Below, piece after piece: positions 17,988 to 26,987 of a stretch of DNA of 47,552 bases; the first letter of the stretch is position 1, and every line of letters starts with the position of its first letter. The notes beneath the pieces were generated by a model. The model was not told the origin of the DNA. It saw only the letters and a list, made by a program, of their open reading frames with translations, and did no database searches. The stretch lies in the NCBI GenBank assembly GCA_014381545.1, contig JACNLL010000066.1, positions 1 to 47,552 of the forward strand. Direction: 5' to 3'. The stretch comes from Candidatus Desulfaltia bathyphila (GTDB lineage: Bacteria > Desulfobacterota > Desulfobacteria > Desulfobacterales > ETH-SRB1). Both the position numbers and the translations under genes were made by a program.

Positions 17988-19811
17988 ATGTTGGAAATCA
18001 GAGATATCAGCAAGGTTGTGAGGGAGATCAGACGCAGATTGAACATGAGCCAGGAAGAGCTTGCCGCAAAACTCGAGGTTTCATTTGCCACGGTAAACCG
18101 ATGGGAGAATGAAAAAATCAAGCCGCGGGGCAAGGCAAGAAAGGCTATTTTTGCATTGATTGAGGAGATTGGACTTGAGCAGAGTGATCTTGAAAAGGCA
18201 CAAGACAGTGCTGGCCTTGTAAAGAAACGCCCCAGAAAAATATCTAAAAACGATGTTCTCGGTGCTAAATCCATGGAGCAGATGCTTTGGAGCGCCGCAT
18301 GTTCTATCCGGGGGGAAAAGGATGCTCCAAAATTTAAAGATTATATCTTGCCGCTTGTATTTATAAAAAGGCTTTCAGATGTATTTGAAGATGAAGTGGA
18401 TAGGCTTTCCGAAACATATGGCAACAGGGAGACAGCGCTTTCAATTATCGACGCTGACAATACCCTTGTAAGATTTTTTATACCGCCCGAGGCGCGCTGG
18501 CCGGTTGTCAGTGGGCGTGAGCAGTTTGACTGGCCCGAAGAACGCAGGCCCAAAACACTTGGAGAGCAGCTTACTTCAACAGTAAGGGCAATTGTTAAAA
18601 AGAACCCTGATCTTGGAGGTGTGATTGATATTGTTGACTATAATGAGACCCGAAACAATGAGCGAGAGATCAGTGATGCAGCTCTTTCCGGTGTCATTGA
18701 AGCACTTTCCGATCCACGCTACAGAATCGGTCTTTATGATGTTGAGCCTGATTTTCTTGGCAGGGCCTATGAATACCTTTTAAGAAAATTTGCTGAAGGA
18801 CAGGGCCAGAGCGCAGGCGAATTTTTTACTCCCACTGAAGTCGGCTGGCTGATGGCATATATTATGAGGCCGATGCAGGGCGAACAAGTTTATGACTATG
18901 CATGCGGATCAGCCGGGCTTTTAATAAAATGCGAACTTGCACTCCAGGAGCGTGAAATAAAAGTTCAGCGTCCCTTGAAGCTTCACGGACAGGAACTTAC
19001 GGGTTCCAGCTATGCCATAGCAAGAATGAATATGGTAATTCATGACATGACAGGGGAAATTTTGCGCGGAAACTCCATGGTCAACCCGAAATTCAGGGAA
19101 TCGGATTCCAGTCTGAAAAAGTTTGATATTGTTGTTGCAAATCCCATGTGGAACCAGCCGTTTGCCACAACTGTTTATGAAAATGATCCGTTTGACCGGT
19201 TTGAATCACAGGGCGGCGTCACAACCAGCAAGGGGGACTGGGCCTGGCTCCAGCATACAGTAGCATCGCTTAATCAGACCGGACGGGCTGCGGTTGTTAT
19301 TGACACAGGAGCTGTCACGCGCGGCAGTGGAAGCAGAACCCAAGACAAGGAAAAAAAGATACGCAAATGGTTTGTGGATAACGACCTGATTGAGGGGGTT
19401 ATTCTTCTTCCTGACAACCTTTTTTATAATACAACCGCAGCAGGGATAATTATTATATTCAATAAAAACAAACCGCCTGCAAGAAAAGGCAAAATTATAC
19501 TTGTTAATGCAAGCCAGGAATTCAAAAAAGGGAAACCCAAAAATTATATACCGGATAAAAGCATACAGAAAATCGCAGGTGCATTTATTAAAGGCGAAAA
19601 TGTAGAGCGTTTTGTAAAGGTTATTAAGACTGAGGAAGCAAAAGAGAATGATTACAACCTGTCGCCGTCAAGATATGTGGATACAAGCGAAAAAGAAACC
19701 TATCGTGAAATTCCAGAGTTATTGAACGAACTAAAAGCGTTTGAAAAGCAAGAGGTTAAAATAAACACAGAGCTAAAAGATGTGTTTTCTAAACTTGGAT
19801 ATAATTATTAA
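17988..19811 (+). CDS. hsdM: Type I restriction-modification N6-adenine methyltransferase with fused XRE HTH
   Basis: 607 residues. An N-terminal XRE helix-turn-helix (about 8-60; MSQEELAAKLEVSFATVNRWEN) precedes the HsdM N-terminal helical domain (about 90-220) and the methyltransferase domain: GEFFTPTEVGWLMAY, SAM-binding ACGSAGLL near 305, and catalytic NPMW near 385 in place of NPPF/Y. The HTH fusion suggests that the methylase also represses its own operon through the inverted repeat upstream. It forms M2S complexes with HsdS; hsdS starts 21 bases later. Confidence 0.93.
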   Translation: MLEIRDISKVVREIRRRLNMSQEELAAKLEVSFATVNRWENEKIKPRGKARKAIFALIEEIGLEQSDLEKAQDSAGLVKKRPRKISKNDVLGAKSMEQMLWSAACSIRGEKDAPKFKDYILPLVFIKRLSDVFEDEVDRLSETYGNRETALSIIDADNTLVRFFIPPEARWPVVSGREQFDWPEERRPKTLGEQLTSTVRAIVKKNPDLGGVIDIVDYNETRNNEREISDAALSGVIEALSDPRYRIGLYDVEPDFLGRAYEYLLRKFAEGQGQSAGEFFTPTEVGWLMAYIMRPMQGEQVYDYACGSAGLLIKCELALQEREIKVQRPLKLHGQELTGSSYAIARMNMVIHDMTGEILRGNSMVNPKFRESDSSLKKFDIVVANPMWNQPFATTVYENDPFDRFESQGGVTTSKGDWAWLQHTVASLNQTGRAAVVIDTGAVTRGSGSRTQDKEKKIRKWFVDNDLIEGVILLPDNLFYNTTAAGIIIIFNKNKPPARKGKIILVNASQEFKKGKPKNYIPDKSIQKIAGAFIKGENVERFVKVIKTEEAKENDYNLSPSRYVDTSEKETYREIPELLNELKAFEKQEVKINTELKDVFSKLGYNY

Positions 19812-19832
19812 AAGTAACTTAGTGGCAATAAA

Positions 19833-21026
19833 ATGAAAAATTGCTCATCAGATTGGAAAAATAAACCATTCCCAGAATGTATTAAGCCTGTTAGATTTAA
19901 GCGATCAAAGCAAATACAGACCAATTTTTATTTACCAAGTGGTGATTTTCCAATTATTGATCAAGGGCAATCTAAAATAGCAGGATGGACCAACGATAAA
20001 TCAACGGTGATAAACGATAATCTACCATTAATTGTTTTTGGTGACCACACGCGAGTGTTTAAATTTATTGATTTTCCATTTGCAATTGGCGCAGATGGGA
20101 CAAAACTAATTAAACCACGCGGTGATAGATTTTGCTCAAGGTACTTTTATTATTATTTACAAAATTTAAACTTGCCGAGCAAAGGATATAGTCGTCACTT
20201 CAAACTATTAAAGGAAACTGAAATCTCTTATCCGGAAATTCCAGAGCAGCAAAAAATCGCAGCAGTTCTTTTAAAAATCCAGCAGGCAATTGAAGTTCAA
20301 GAATCCATTATCGAAGCAGCACAGGAACTGAAAAAATCAACCATGCAGCGTGTTTTTACGTATGGTTTGCGGGGGGAGAAGACAAAGGAGACGGAGATTG
20401 GGAGGGTGCCTGAGCGTTGGGATAAAGGCAAACTTGACGATTTATGTTCATTGCAAACAACATCTTGTATCCCATCGCAGACTGACAAGGATATTTATAT
20501 AGGACTTGAACATATTAAATCAGGTTCGTTCGTTATAAAACGATATGGGTTGCCAAAGGATGTTAAAAGCTCAAAAACTATATTTAAAAAGGGGGATTTG
20601 CTTTATGGAAAGTTGCGACCATATCTTGATAAAGCTGTCATTTCTGATGAAAATGGCATTTGTTCTACAGATATTCTTGTATTAAGATCTTATAATGATA
20701 GATACTCATGGTTTATTCTTGGTTTGCTGCATTTAGATCGTTTTATTCATCATGCAGTCCAGACCACTCATGGAGTAAATCATCCAAGAACTTCATGGAA
20801 AGCTATACGTGATTATCATATTGGCATTCCTGAGCCTAATGAGATAGAAAGAATTGGAAATATACTTAGAAAAATTGAAGATAAACTTACATTAAATGAA
20901 TCAAAAAAATCCGCCCTGCAAGACCTGTTCAAAATCATGCTGAACAAACTCATGACAGGAGAAATAAGAGTTAAAGAGTCTGATATTGACACTTCATGTG
21001 TACTGGAAATGAAAAATAGAGGATAA
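19833..21026 (+). CDS. hsdS: Type I restriction-modification specificity subunit
   Basis: 397 residues with two target-recognition halves. The first ends in the conserved IPEQQKIAAVLLKIQQAIEV coiled-coil spacer and FTYGLRGEK. The second starts after EIGRVPERWDKGKL and ends in IPEPNEIERIGNILRKIEDK. Base composition is clearly more AT-rich than hsdM, as expected for exchanged recognition domains. It determines the bipartite DNA target, which cannot be predicted here. Confidence 0.92.
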   Translation: MKNCSSDWKNKPFPECIKPVRFKRSKQIQTNFYLPSGDFPIIDQGQSKIAGWTNDKSTVINDNLPLIVFGDHTRVFKFIDFPFAIGADGTKLIKPRGDRFCSRYFYYYLQNLNLPSKGYSRHFKLLKETEISYPEIPEQQKIAAVLLKIQQAIEVQESIIEAAQELKKSTMQRVFTYGLRGEKTKETEIGRVPERWDKGKLDDLCSLQTTSCIPSQTDKDIYIGLEHIKSGSFVIKRYGLPKDVKSSKTIFKKGDLLYGKLRPYLDKAVISDENGICSTDILVLRSYNDRYSWFILGLLHLDRFIHHAVQTTHGVNHPRTSWKAIRDYHIGIPEPNEIERIGNILRKIEDKLTLNESKKSALQDLFKIMLNKLMTGEIRVKESDIDTSCVLEMKNRG

Positions 21027-21029
21027 TAT

Positions 21030-21917
21030 ATGGAACATTTGCCAGATATAAAACAATTACAGGATTCATTAAAAGGAAAAGTTGATAGACTTTCATACCT
21101 TAACCAGGGAGGCTTTAAAGCGGTTTACAAAGGATATGTTCATGAAAGGCTTGAAGCAATAAAAGTCGTATATATTCCGGCTGATATTAATAAAGAAGAT
21201 GAGCGTATCGAATTAATTGGCCGAGTAAAAAGAGAAATAGAGGCTCTGGATAAATGTAAATCTCCCGAGTTCGTACATCTTGGATCATTGCCCACTGAAT
21301 TAATAAATATTAATGGAATTGATTATATCCTCTATAGCGAAGAATTTCTTGATGGTGAAAATCTACGCTCAAAACTTAAACAAAACCATAAACCGGATTT
21401 GCCCGAACTGATTCACTTAACAGTAACTTTATTAAAAGCAATAAAACTTCTTAAAGAAAACGACCTGATTCACCGCGATATCAAGCCTGGTAATACAATA
21501 AAACTGAAAAGCCATGAAAGACCTTTTGTGATACTTGATCTTGGAGTAGCTTTTAAAATACATGGTACTGCGCTGACGAGAAATTCAATGTTCAGGCCAG
21601 GAACACTTCCCTATATGGCGCCTGAAATGTTCAATCCAAGATTTAGGGAAAACCTGGATTATCGCAGTGATATGTATTCAGCTGGAGTTACAGTATATGA
21701 ATATGCGTCCGGAGTACACCCCATAAGAAAAAGAGGTGAGGATGCTTACACAACCATGTATCGGATTCTAAAAACACAACCACAGTCGTTATCAACTTTA
21801 AGGCCGGATTTGCCTTCGGATTTTTGCAAAATAATTGACCAGTTAATTAAAAAACTGCCTGCGTTAAGACCAGCTTCAATCCAAATGCTTCTTAAAAAAG
21901 TAAAGGAGTCGTCATGA
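21030..21917 (+). CDS. Ser/Thr protein kinase embedded in the hsd operon
   Basis: A single cytoplasmic kinase domain of 295 residues with no transmembrane or sensor part. Seen are a glycine-loop-like GGFKAVYKG, a VAIK-type lysine (EAIKVVY), catalytic HRDIKPGN (about 148-155), DLGVAF in place of DFG, and an APE-like PYMAPEMF. All key residues are present, so activity is plausible. It starts 3 bases after hsdS and overlaps the next gene by 4 bases (ATGA), so it is tightly coupled to both. Kinases occur in BREX/Pgl-type defence systems, but this gene set differs. Confidence 0.9.
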   Translation: MEHLPDIKQLQDSLKGKVDRLSYLNQGGFKAVYKGYVHERLEAIKVVYIPADINKEDERIELIGRVKREIEALDKCKSPEFVHLGSLPTELININGIDYILYSEEFLDGENLRSKLKQNHKPDLPELIHLTVTLLKAIKLLKENDLIHRDIKPGNTIKLKSHERPFVILDLGVAFKIHGTALTRNSMFRPGTLPYMAPEMFNPRFRENLDYRSDMYSAGVTVYEYASGVHPIRKRGEDAYTTMYRILKTQPQSLSTLRPDLPSDFCKIIDQLIKKLPALRPASIQMLLKKVKESS

Positions 21918-23113
21918 AATTGTTTGCCCAGCATGGATATGGCCCAGGAGATAAAATAATTAATGGGTTTAAGGATAACACTATAGATGGCGTGATATTC
22001 AGCGCTCGTTATGAAAAGATGGAGAAAATACCAGGTGACGCTAAAGATATAAATTCGGTTTCCTCCAATGCTGAGATCCTTTTAGATCCGGAATTTTATG
22101 CGTGTTTCTACACCCATCAACCTGATGCAAAGCTTGGAGGATTAAATGAATGGCCTTATTTCTCTACACAACGCCGCAGTCAATTAGAATCCTCTGAAAT
22201 AGTTGAAAAAGTTTTAGCAGATACGTTTGATACAGTTGTTGATCTACCTTTAACATCGATTATTGCTCCAAATATTTTTATACCAAGATCATTCAATTCC
22301 ATAGAAGCGGTTATTGCTAAAAACTTTATTAGAAAAACCCAACAATTATTTGAGAAAACAGGCGATAAACGCAAGGTGTTTGCAACGTTAGCAATCGATC
22401 GTACTACTCTTATTGACCAAACTGAATTCGAGGCATTTTTAAATGATATTACCGCACTGGATAACCCGCCTGATGGTTTTTATATCATTGTGGGCGGAGG
22501 TATTACTGGTGACCGAACAGAAATTTCACGTTCAGAGCTTATTCATGCGGATGTTATTGCAGGCTGGATGATGTTAAATTTTACACTGTCAATCAACGGT
22601 TTTAAAGTTATCAACGGTTTTTCTGATATATTAACTCCATTCTTAGGATGTGCTGGAGGCTATGCCGGTGCAACAGGCTGGTGGTCAAATTTAAGAATGT
22701 TTTCAATGAGTCGTTATATTAACACTGTCAGTGGAGGGAGGTTGCCGACAATTCGATATTTAAGTGATGCATTATTAAATCGGATAACTCATAGTGAGCG
22801 TAAAGCTTTCGTAAAACTAATACCTGAAATCAATAATGGCCTGCCTCGTGATAGTGACTATGAGAGGGGGGAACCTGATAGAAAAGTTGAGGTATTACAA
22901 TCCTGGGAGGCAATTTCACATCTTAATAATGAAAATATCGTTTCTGACATGGACGAAAGTTTGAAGTTACTTGAAAATATGGTGAATAGGGCTGAGATAA
23001 CCTATACGAATCTTGCCGGATATGGTCTGCCTGTTAACAGGGAAGCAAATAGGGAATATATGGAAGCTTTGATGGAATCAATCCAGGCTTTCAGGAGGAA
23101 TGCTGAAATTTAG
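21914..23113 (+). CDS. Unrecognised 399-residue protein coupled to the kinase
   Basis: I do not recognise the family. It is soluble with no signal peptide. Strand-loop units recur through residues 1-260 (DGVIFSARYEK, VVDLPLTSIIAPNIFIPRSF, KVFATLAIDRT, DGFYIIVGGGIT, FKVINGFSDILTPFLGC), followed by a Gly/Trp-rich GGYAGATGWWSNLRMFS and a helical C-terminus. The alternation suggests a TIM-barrel-like fold, perhaps of transglycosylase type; this is a guess. Translation is coupled to the kinase, so it is the likely effector, partner or substrate. Low GC suggests transfer. Confidence 0.8.
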   Translation: MKLFAQHGYGPGDKIINGFKDNTIDGVIFSARYEKMEKIPGDAKDINSVSSNAEILLDPEFYACFYTHQPDAKLGGLNEWPYFSTQRRSQLESSEIVEKVLADTFDTVVDLPLTSIIAPNIFIPRSFNSIEAVIAKNFIRKTQQLFEKTGDKRKVFATLAIDRTTLIDQTEFEAFLNDITALDNPPDGFYIIVGGGITGDRTEISRSELIHADVIAGWMMLNFTLSINGFKVINGFSDILTPFLGCAGGYAGATGWWSNLRMFSMSRYINTVSGGRLPTIRYLSDALLNRITHSERKAFVKLIPEINNGLPRDSDYERGEPDRKVEVLQSWEAISHLNNENIVSDMDESLKLLENMVNRAEITYTNLAGYGLPVNREANREYMEALMESIQAFRRNAEI

Positions 23114-23675
23114 ATGCCCTGGCAACCAATTCCATAGCCAAGGGTTTATATTTTGGCTCCAACGGATTTCTGGGACGCGGCGTATAGCAGGTGATGATCT
23201 TATTGCTTATTGGATTGAATGCCCATAGACCGACATTAATCTTTTTAAAAGTGTTAATGTATTCCAGAGCATTTTTTAGTTTGTCGGAATGGAGAACGAC
23301 AATAGAAGAATTTGCAAAGTATCTGTATCTGTGAGCCTGCATCATGGCTCTTTGCCAGTTGGATATTTTAAGCTCAAAAGCTCTTATGACCGATGAATCA
23401 ATTTTTGAAAGAATGCTCTGTGAATTATCATTTGTTTTATTACAGTAAACAGCGACAAAGTCAGCTATTCCGCAGCCATTTATTGGTATCTCCCGCGCAT
23501 ACTTAACAGCGGTTTTTTGGGTTTTGGAATGCAGAGATTTTATCTTTGGAATATATGCGCGGGCAAAACTTATCGTGAAGTCTCGTTCTTTGTTTTTCAG
23601 TGATATTTTGGCAGGCAGATTCTTGCGAGGATTCCAACAATTTGACTTTGGTATCTTTAACGATGATGAGTTCAT
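23091..23675 (-). CDS. PD-(D/E)XK-like nuclease candidate on the opposite strand
   Basis: ATG at 23675 gives 194 residues; the track's start at 23756 would overlap the hsdR start. The segment GIADFVAVYC followed by RAFELKISNWQRAMMQAHRYR has the D...ExK spacing and the trailing helix of restriction-endonuclease-like folds. IVVLH and GLWAF follow as further core strands. The 3' end overlaps the end of the unknown gene by 23 bases. It reads against the operon between two coupled blocks, so it was probably acquired separately. No strong ribosome-binding site is seen. Confidence 0.6.
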   Translation of the reverse strand: MNSSSLKIPKSNCWNPRKNLPAKISLKNKERDFTISFARAYIPKIKSLHSKTQKTAVKYAREIPINGCGIADFVAVYCNKTNDNSQSILSKIDSSVIRAFELKISNWQRAMMQAHRYRYFANSSIVVLHSDKLKNALEYINTFKKINVGLWAFNPISNKIITCYTPRPRNPLEPKYKPLAMELVARASKFQHSS

Positions 23676-23754
23676 ATTATATATTATATATCTGTATTGT
23701 GTTTTAATGTAAACAGTTTTTTTGAGAATAAGAGTTATTAAAAGGATAACAACC

Positions 23755-26670
23755 ATGCCGGTAAACCTTGGAACCGAAACAACGACTGTTCAGTACCCGA
23801 TGATTAAATATGCGGGTGAGATCAAGTGGGAGATTGTGTCCCGTGAAGATGCGCTTACTTTAAGAAAAGGTGAAAGCGGGACCCTGTTTTACCGCGTACT
23901 TGAAGACAGTCTGATTAAACTTAACAAGGGGCTGGTTTCCCGGAAAAATGTTGGTGAAATAATCAGCGCTATTGAAGCGGTTAAGAATAATATCGAGGGG
24001 AATGCGGAAATTCTTTCCTGGATGCGCGGGGAAAAGAGCATTTTTGATGAAAAGGAAAAGCGCAGGCGCAATGTAACTGCAATTGACTTAGACAAACCTA
24101 ACCGCAACACTTTCCAGGTTACCGACGAATGGCAGTATAATAACGGCAGAGAAAGAAACCGTGCGGACATCATGTTTCTGATAAACGGGATTCCGGTTGC
24201 CATTGTAGAAACTAAGAGCGCAAGAATAATCGACGGCATTGAGGAAGGCCTGATCCAGATACGGGAATATCACAGGGAAACTCCGGAAATGCTGACTGCG
24301 CCGCAGGTGTTTGATATCACGCATTTGATCGATTTTTATTACGGATCAACATGGAACCTGGACCGGAAGAATCTTTTTAACTGGAAAGATGAAGCAAAGG
24401 GAAATTTTGAAAAAAAGGTGAAGCATTTTTTTGACCGGAAACGATTCCTGAAAATGCTTAAGGAATGGATATTGTTTTATATCAAGGATGACGAGCTTCA
24501 TAAAACTATTTTGCGGCAGCATCAGACAAGAGCCATTGAAAAAGTTATTGAAAGATGCGCCGACAGGAAAAAAAAGACCGGCCTTATATGGCATACGCAA
24601 GGATCGGGCAAGACCTTTACAATGATCACCGCTGCCCGGCAGGTACTTGAAAACAAAGATGTTTTCGGCAAGGCAACCGTAATTCTCATGATTGACAGAA
24701 ATGAGCTTGAGGGACAGCTTTCCGGCTGGGTTGACCGTATTCTCGGGGAACTGAGGACACTTGACATCAAAATTGAACAGGCATCAAGCAAAAGAAGGCT
24801 CCGCGAGCTTCTGGAATCTGATTTCAGGGGGCTTATAATATCGATGATTCACAAGTTTGACAAGATACCGAAAAACATCTGCAAACGGGATAATGTTTTC
24901 GTTATGGCTGATGAAGCGCACCGGTCATTCGGCCGCGACCTTGGAAATTATCTTGTCGGATCTCTGCCCGATGCCACAATGATAGGATTTACCGGCACAC
25001 CCATTGATAAAACAGCTTACGGGAAAGGCACCTTCAAAATATTCGGGAAAGAGGACGACAAAGGTTACCTTGATAAATACTCAATCAAAGAGTCTATAGA
25101 AGACGGGACAACCCTCCCGCTTAATTACGCTCTGGCTTCAAATGATATGAGGGTCCCGGAGAAGGAACTTGAAAAGGAGTTTTTAAGCCTTGTTGAAGCA
25201 GAAGGCGTAAGCGAAATAGACGAACTTAACAAGATTCTTGATAAAGCTGTAAATCTCAAAGCATTCCTGAAATCAAAGGATCGAATAGAAAAAGTGAGCA
25301 GGTTTGTTGCCGGGCATTTTACCGAAAATGTCGAGCCTTTGGGATACAAAGCATTTCTGGTTGGTGTTGACCGCGAGGCATGCGCACTTTACAAGGAAGC
25401 TCTTGATAAACTTCTGCCGCCTGAATATTCCACGCCGGTCTATACTGCCGCGCAGCATGACAGTGAAAAATATCCGCTTGTTTACAAATACCAGATAAAG
25501 CCGGAGGATGAGAAAAAAGAGAGAAAGCTTTTTCCAAAGCCGGATACTCAGCCGAAAGTATTTATTGTAACGGATAAATTGCTTACAGGATTTGACGCAC
25601 CTGTACTTTACTGCATGTATCTTGATAAACCAATGCGCGACCATGTACTGCTTCAGGCTATAGCGCGCGTTAACCGGCCATATGAAGAAAACGGAGTAAA
25701 GAAACGATGCGGTCTTGTAGTGGATTTTGTCGGAATATTTGAAAACCTGGAAAAGGCATTATCGTTTGATTCCGATGTTGTCAGCGGTATTATAAAAAAT
25801 ATTGACGTGCTTATGAAACACTTTGCCGGGCTTATGTCAGGCAAGGCACAAAAATACCTTGAACTTACTCGCGGCAGGATAGATGACAGGGCTGTTGAGG
25901 CGGCAATTGATGCATTTGCCGATCAAGAAAAAAGAGAAGAGTTTTACAGATTTTACAAAGAGCTGGAAACACTTTATGAAATCCTGTCCCCATCTCCTGA
26001 TATGAGAGATTATGTTGAAGATTTTGGACAGCTTTCGGTCCTTTATCAGATTTTACGCAACGCATTCAGAAAAAAAACGGTTCTGTATGCCGATGTGGCA
26101 AGAAAAACCGAACTTTTAGTTAGAGAAAGGGTTGAAACATACGGGCTGTTGATAACTACATCAACAGTAAAGATAGATGAAAAAACCCTTGAGGCAATAA
26201 AGGACAGCAAATTCTTAAAAACTTCAAAAGTGATAAATCTTTTGAATAGCATCGGGGAAACCGTCAGCGATGATAGCGATGATAATCCGTATCTTAAACC
26301 GATTGGAGACAGGGCTGAGGCAATAAAGGATGCTTTTGATAACCGGCAGATAACAACACAGGATGCCCTTGAAAAAATTGAACAGCTTATAGACGAGATG
26401 GTAAAAGCCGGAAAAGAACAGAAGAAAACCGGCTTTGATAGAAATACCTTTGCAATTTACTGGACTTTGAAACAGGAAGGCATAAAAGAATCCAAAAAAT
26501 ATGCTTCTGTGATAAATAGTCTGTTTTTGCGGTTTCCAAATTATAAATATAATCCTGATGAACTCAGACAACTTAAGGCCGAGCTGTATAAGCTTGTGCT
26601 TTCATTTCTTGGCAAAGACAACATGGTATCTGTGGTTGATAAACTTCTGAACTTGAACAGGGAGAAATGA
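23755..26670 (+). CDS. hsdR: Type I restriction endonuclease/translocase subunit
   Basis: Started at ATG 23755 (AAAAGGA 8 bases upstream) rather than the track's TTG, giving 971 residues. In order: an N-terminal PD-(D/E)XK nuclease (ADIMFLINGIPVAIVETKSA, about 137-154), SF2 motor motifs Walker A GSGKTF near 282, DEAH near 385, FTGTPID (motif III), LLTGFDAP and QAIARVNRP (motifs V/VI), then a helical C-terminus. It cleaves unmodified DNA after ATP-driven translocation. The kinase pair and the nuclease separate it from hsdMS. Confidence 0.94.
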   Translation: MPVNLGTETTTVQYPMIKYAGEIKWEIVSREDALTLRKGESGTLFYRVLEDSLIKLNKGLVSRKNVGEIISAIEAVKNNIEGNAEILSWMRGEKSIFDEKEKRRRNVTAIDLDKPNRNTFQVTDEWQYNNGRERNRADIMFLINGIPVAIVETKSARIIDGIEEGLIQIREYHRETPEMLTAPQVFDITHLIDFYYGSTWNLDRKNLFNWKDEAKGNFEKKVKHFFDRKRFLKMLKEWILFYIKDDELHKTILRQHQTRAIEKVIERCADRKKKTGLIWHTQGSGKTFTMITAARQVLENKDVFGKATVILMIDRNELEGQLSGWVDRILGELRTLDIKIEQASSKRRLRELLESDFRGLIISMIHKFDKIPKNICKRDNVFVMADEAHRSFGRDLGNYLVGSLPDATMIGFTGTPIDKTAYGKGTFKIFGKEDDKGYLDKYSIKESIEDGTTLPLNYALASNDMRVPEKELEKEFLSLVEAEGVSEIDELNKILDKAVNLKAFLKSKDRIEKVSRFVAGHFTENVEPLGYKAFLVGVDREACALYKEALDKLLPPEYSTPVYTAAQHDSEKYPLVYKYQIKPEDEKKERKLFPKPDTQPKVFIVTDKLLTGFDAPVLYCMYLDKPMRDHVLLQAIARVNRPYEENGVKKRCGLVVDFVGIFENLEKALSFDSDVVSGIIKNIDVLMKHFAGLMSGKAQKYLELTRGRIDDRAVEAAIDAFADQEKREEFYRFYKELETLYEILSPSPDMRDYVEDFGQLSVLYQILRNAFRKKTVLYADVARKTELLVRERVETYGLLITTSTVKIDEKTLEAIKDSKFLKTSKVINLLNSIGETVSDDSDDNPYLKPIGDRAEAIKDAFDNRQITTQDALEKIEQLIDEMVKAGKEQKKTGFDRNTFAIYWTLKQEGIKESKKYASVINSLFLRFPNYKYNPDELRQLKAELYKLVLSFLGKDNMVSVVDKLLNLNREK

Positions 26671-26987
26671 TGACCGGAAAATTAATATCGAATGATTTTC
26701 GATCAAAAGATCAGTTTAAAGCCGAAGTGATGAAATGGGCAGAAAAGATAAGTGTAAATCCAGGGCAGATTCGTGTTCAGAAAATGACGAAAAAATGGGC
26801 GTCCTGTTCCACAAACGGATGTGTCTGTTTCAGCACGGATCTTTTAGAGGAACCACGGGCTTTTCAGGATTATGTAATTGTGCATGAACTTCTCCATCTT
26901 CAGACGCCAAATCATGGAAAGCTTTTTAAAAGCATGTTAAATGCCTATCTGCCTGACTGGAAGAATGCCATCCCAGTCGGTCTTTGA
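26667..26987 (+). CDS. YgjP-like zinc metallopeptidase domain protein
   Basis: 106 residues, shorter than full YgjP proteins but holding the core. The metal site HELLHLQTPNHGKLF (HExxH near residue 72, third ligand His shortly after) and the preceding KKWASCSTNG strand are typical of the DUF45/WSS-like family. The ATG overlaps the hsdR stop by 4 bases. Such genes are frequent next to hsdR; their role in restriction is not established. The 3' end overlaps convergent larE by 51 bases. Confidence 0.83.
   Translation: MMTGKLISNDFRSKDQFKAEVMKWAEKISVNPGQIRVQKMTKKWASCSTNGCVCFSTDLLEEPRAFQDYVIVHELLHLQTPNHGKLFKSMLNAYLPDWKNAIPVGL

Noticed and set aside
25273-25644. Minus-strand ORFs inside hsdR
   Set aside because: Shadows of a well-supported helicase/nuclease gene.
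21030-26670. BREX or Pgl system
   Set aside because: The kinase and methylase alone suggested it, but no PglZ, BrxC or BrxL-like protein is present and HsdS/HsdR are clearly type I.
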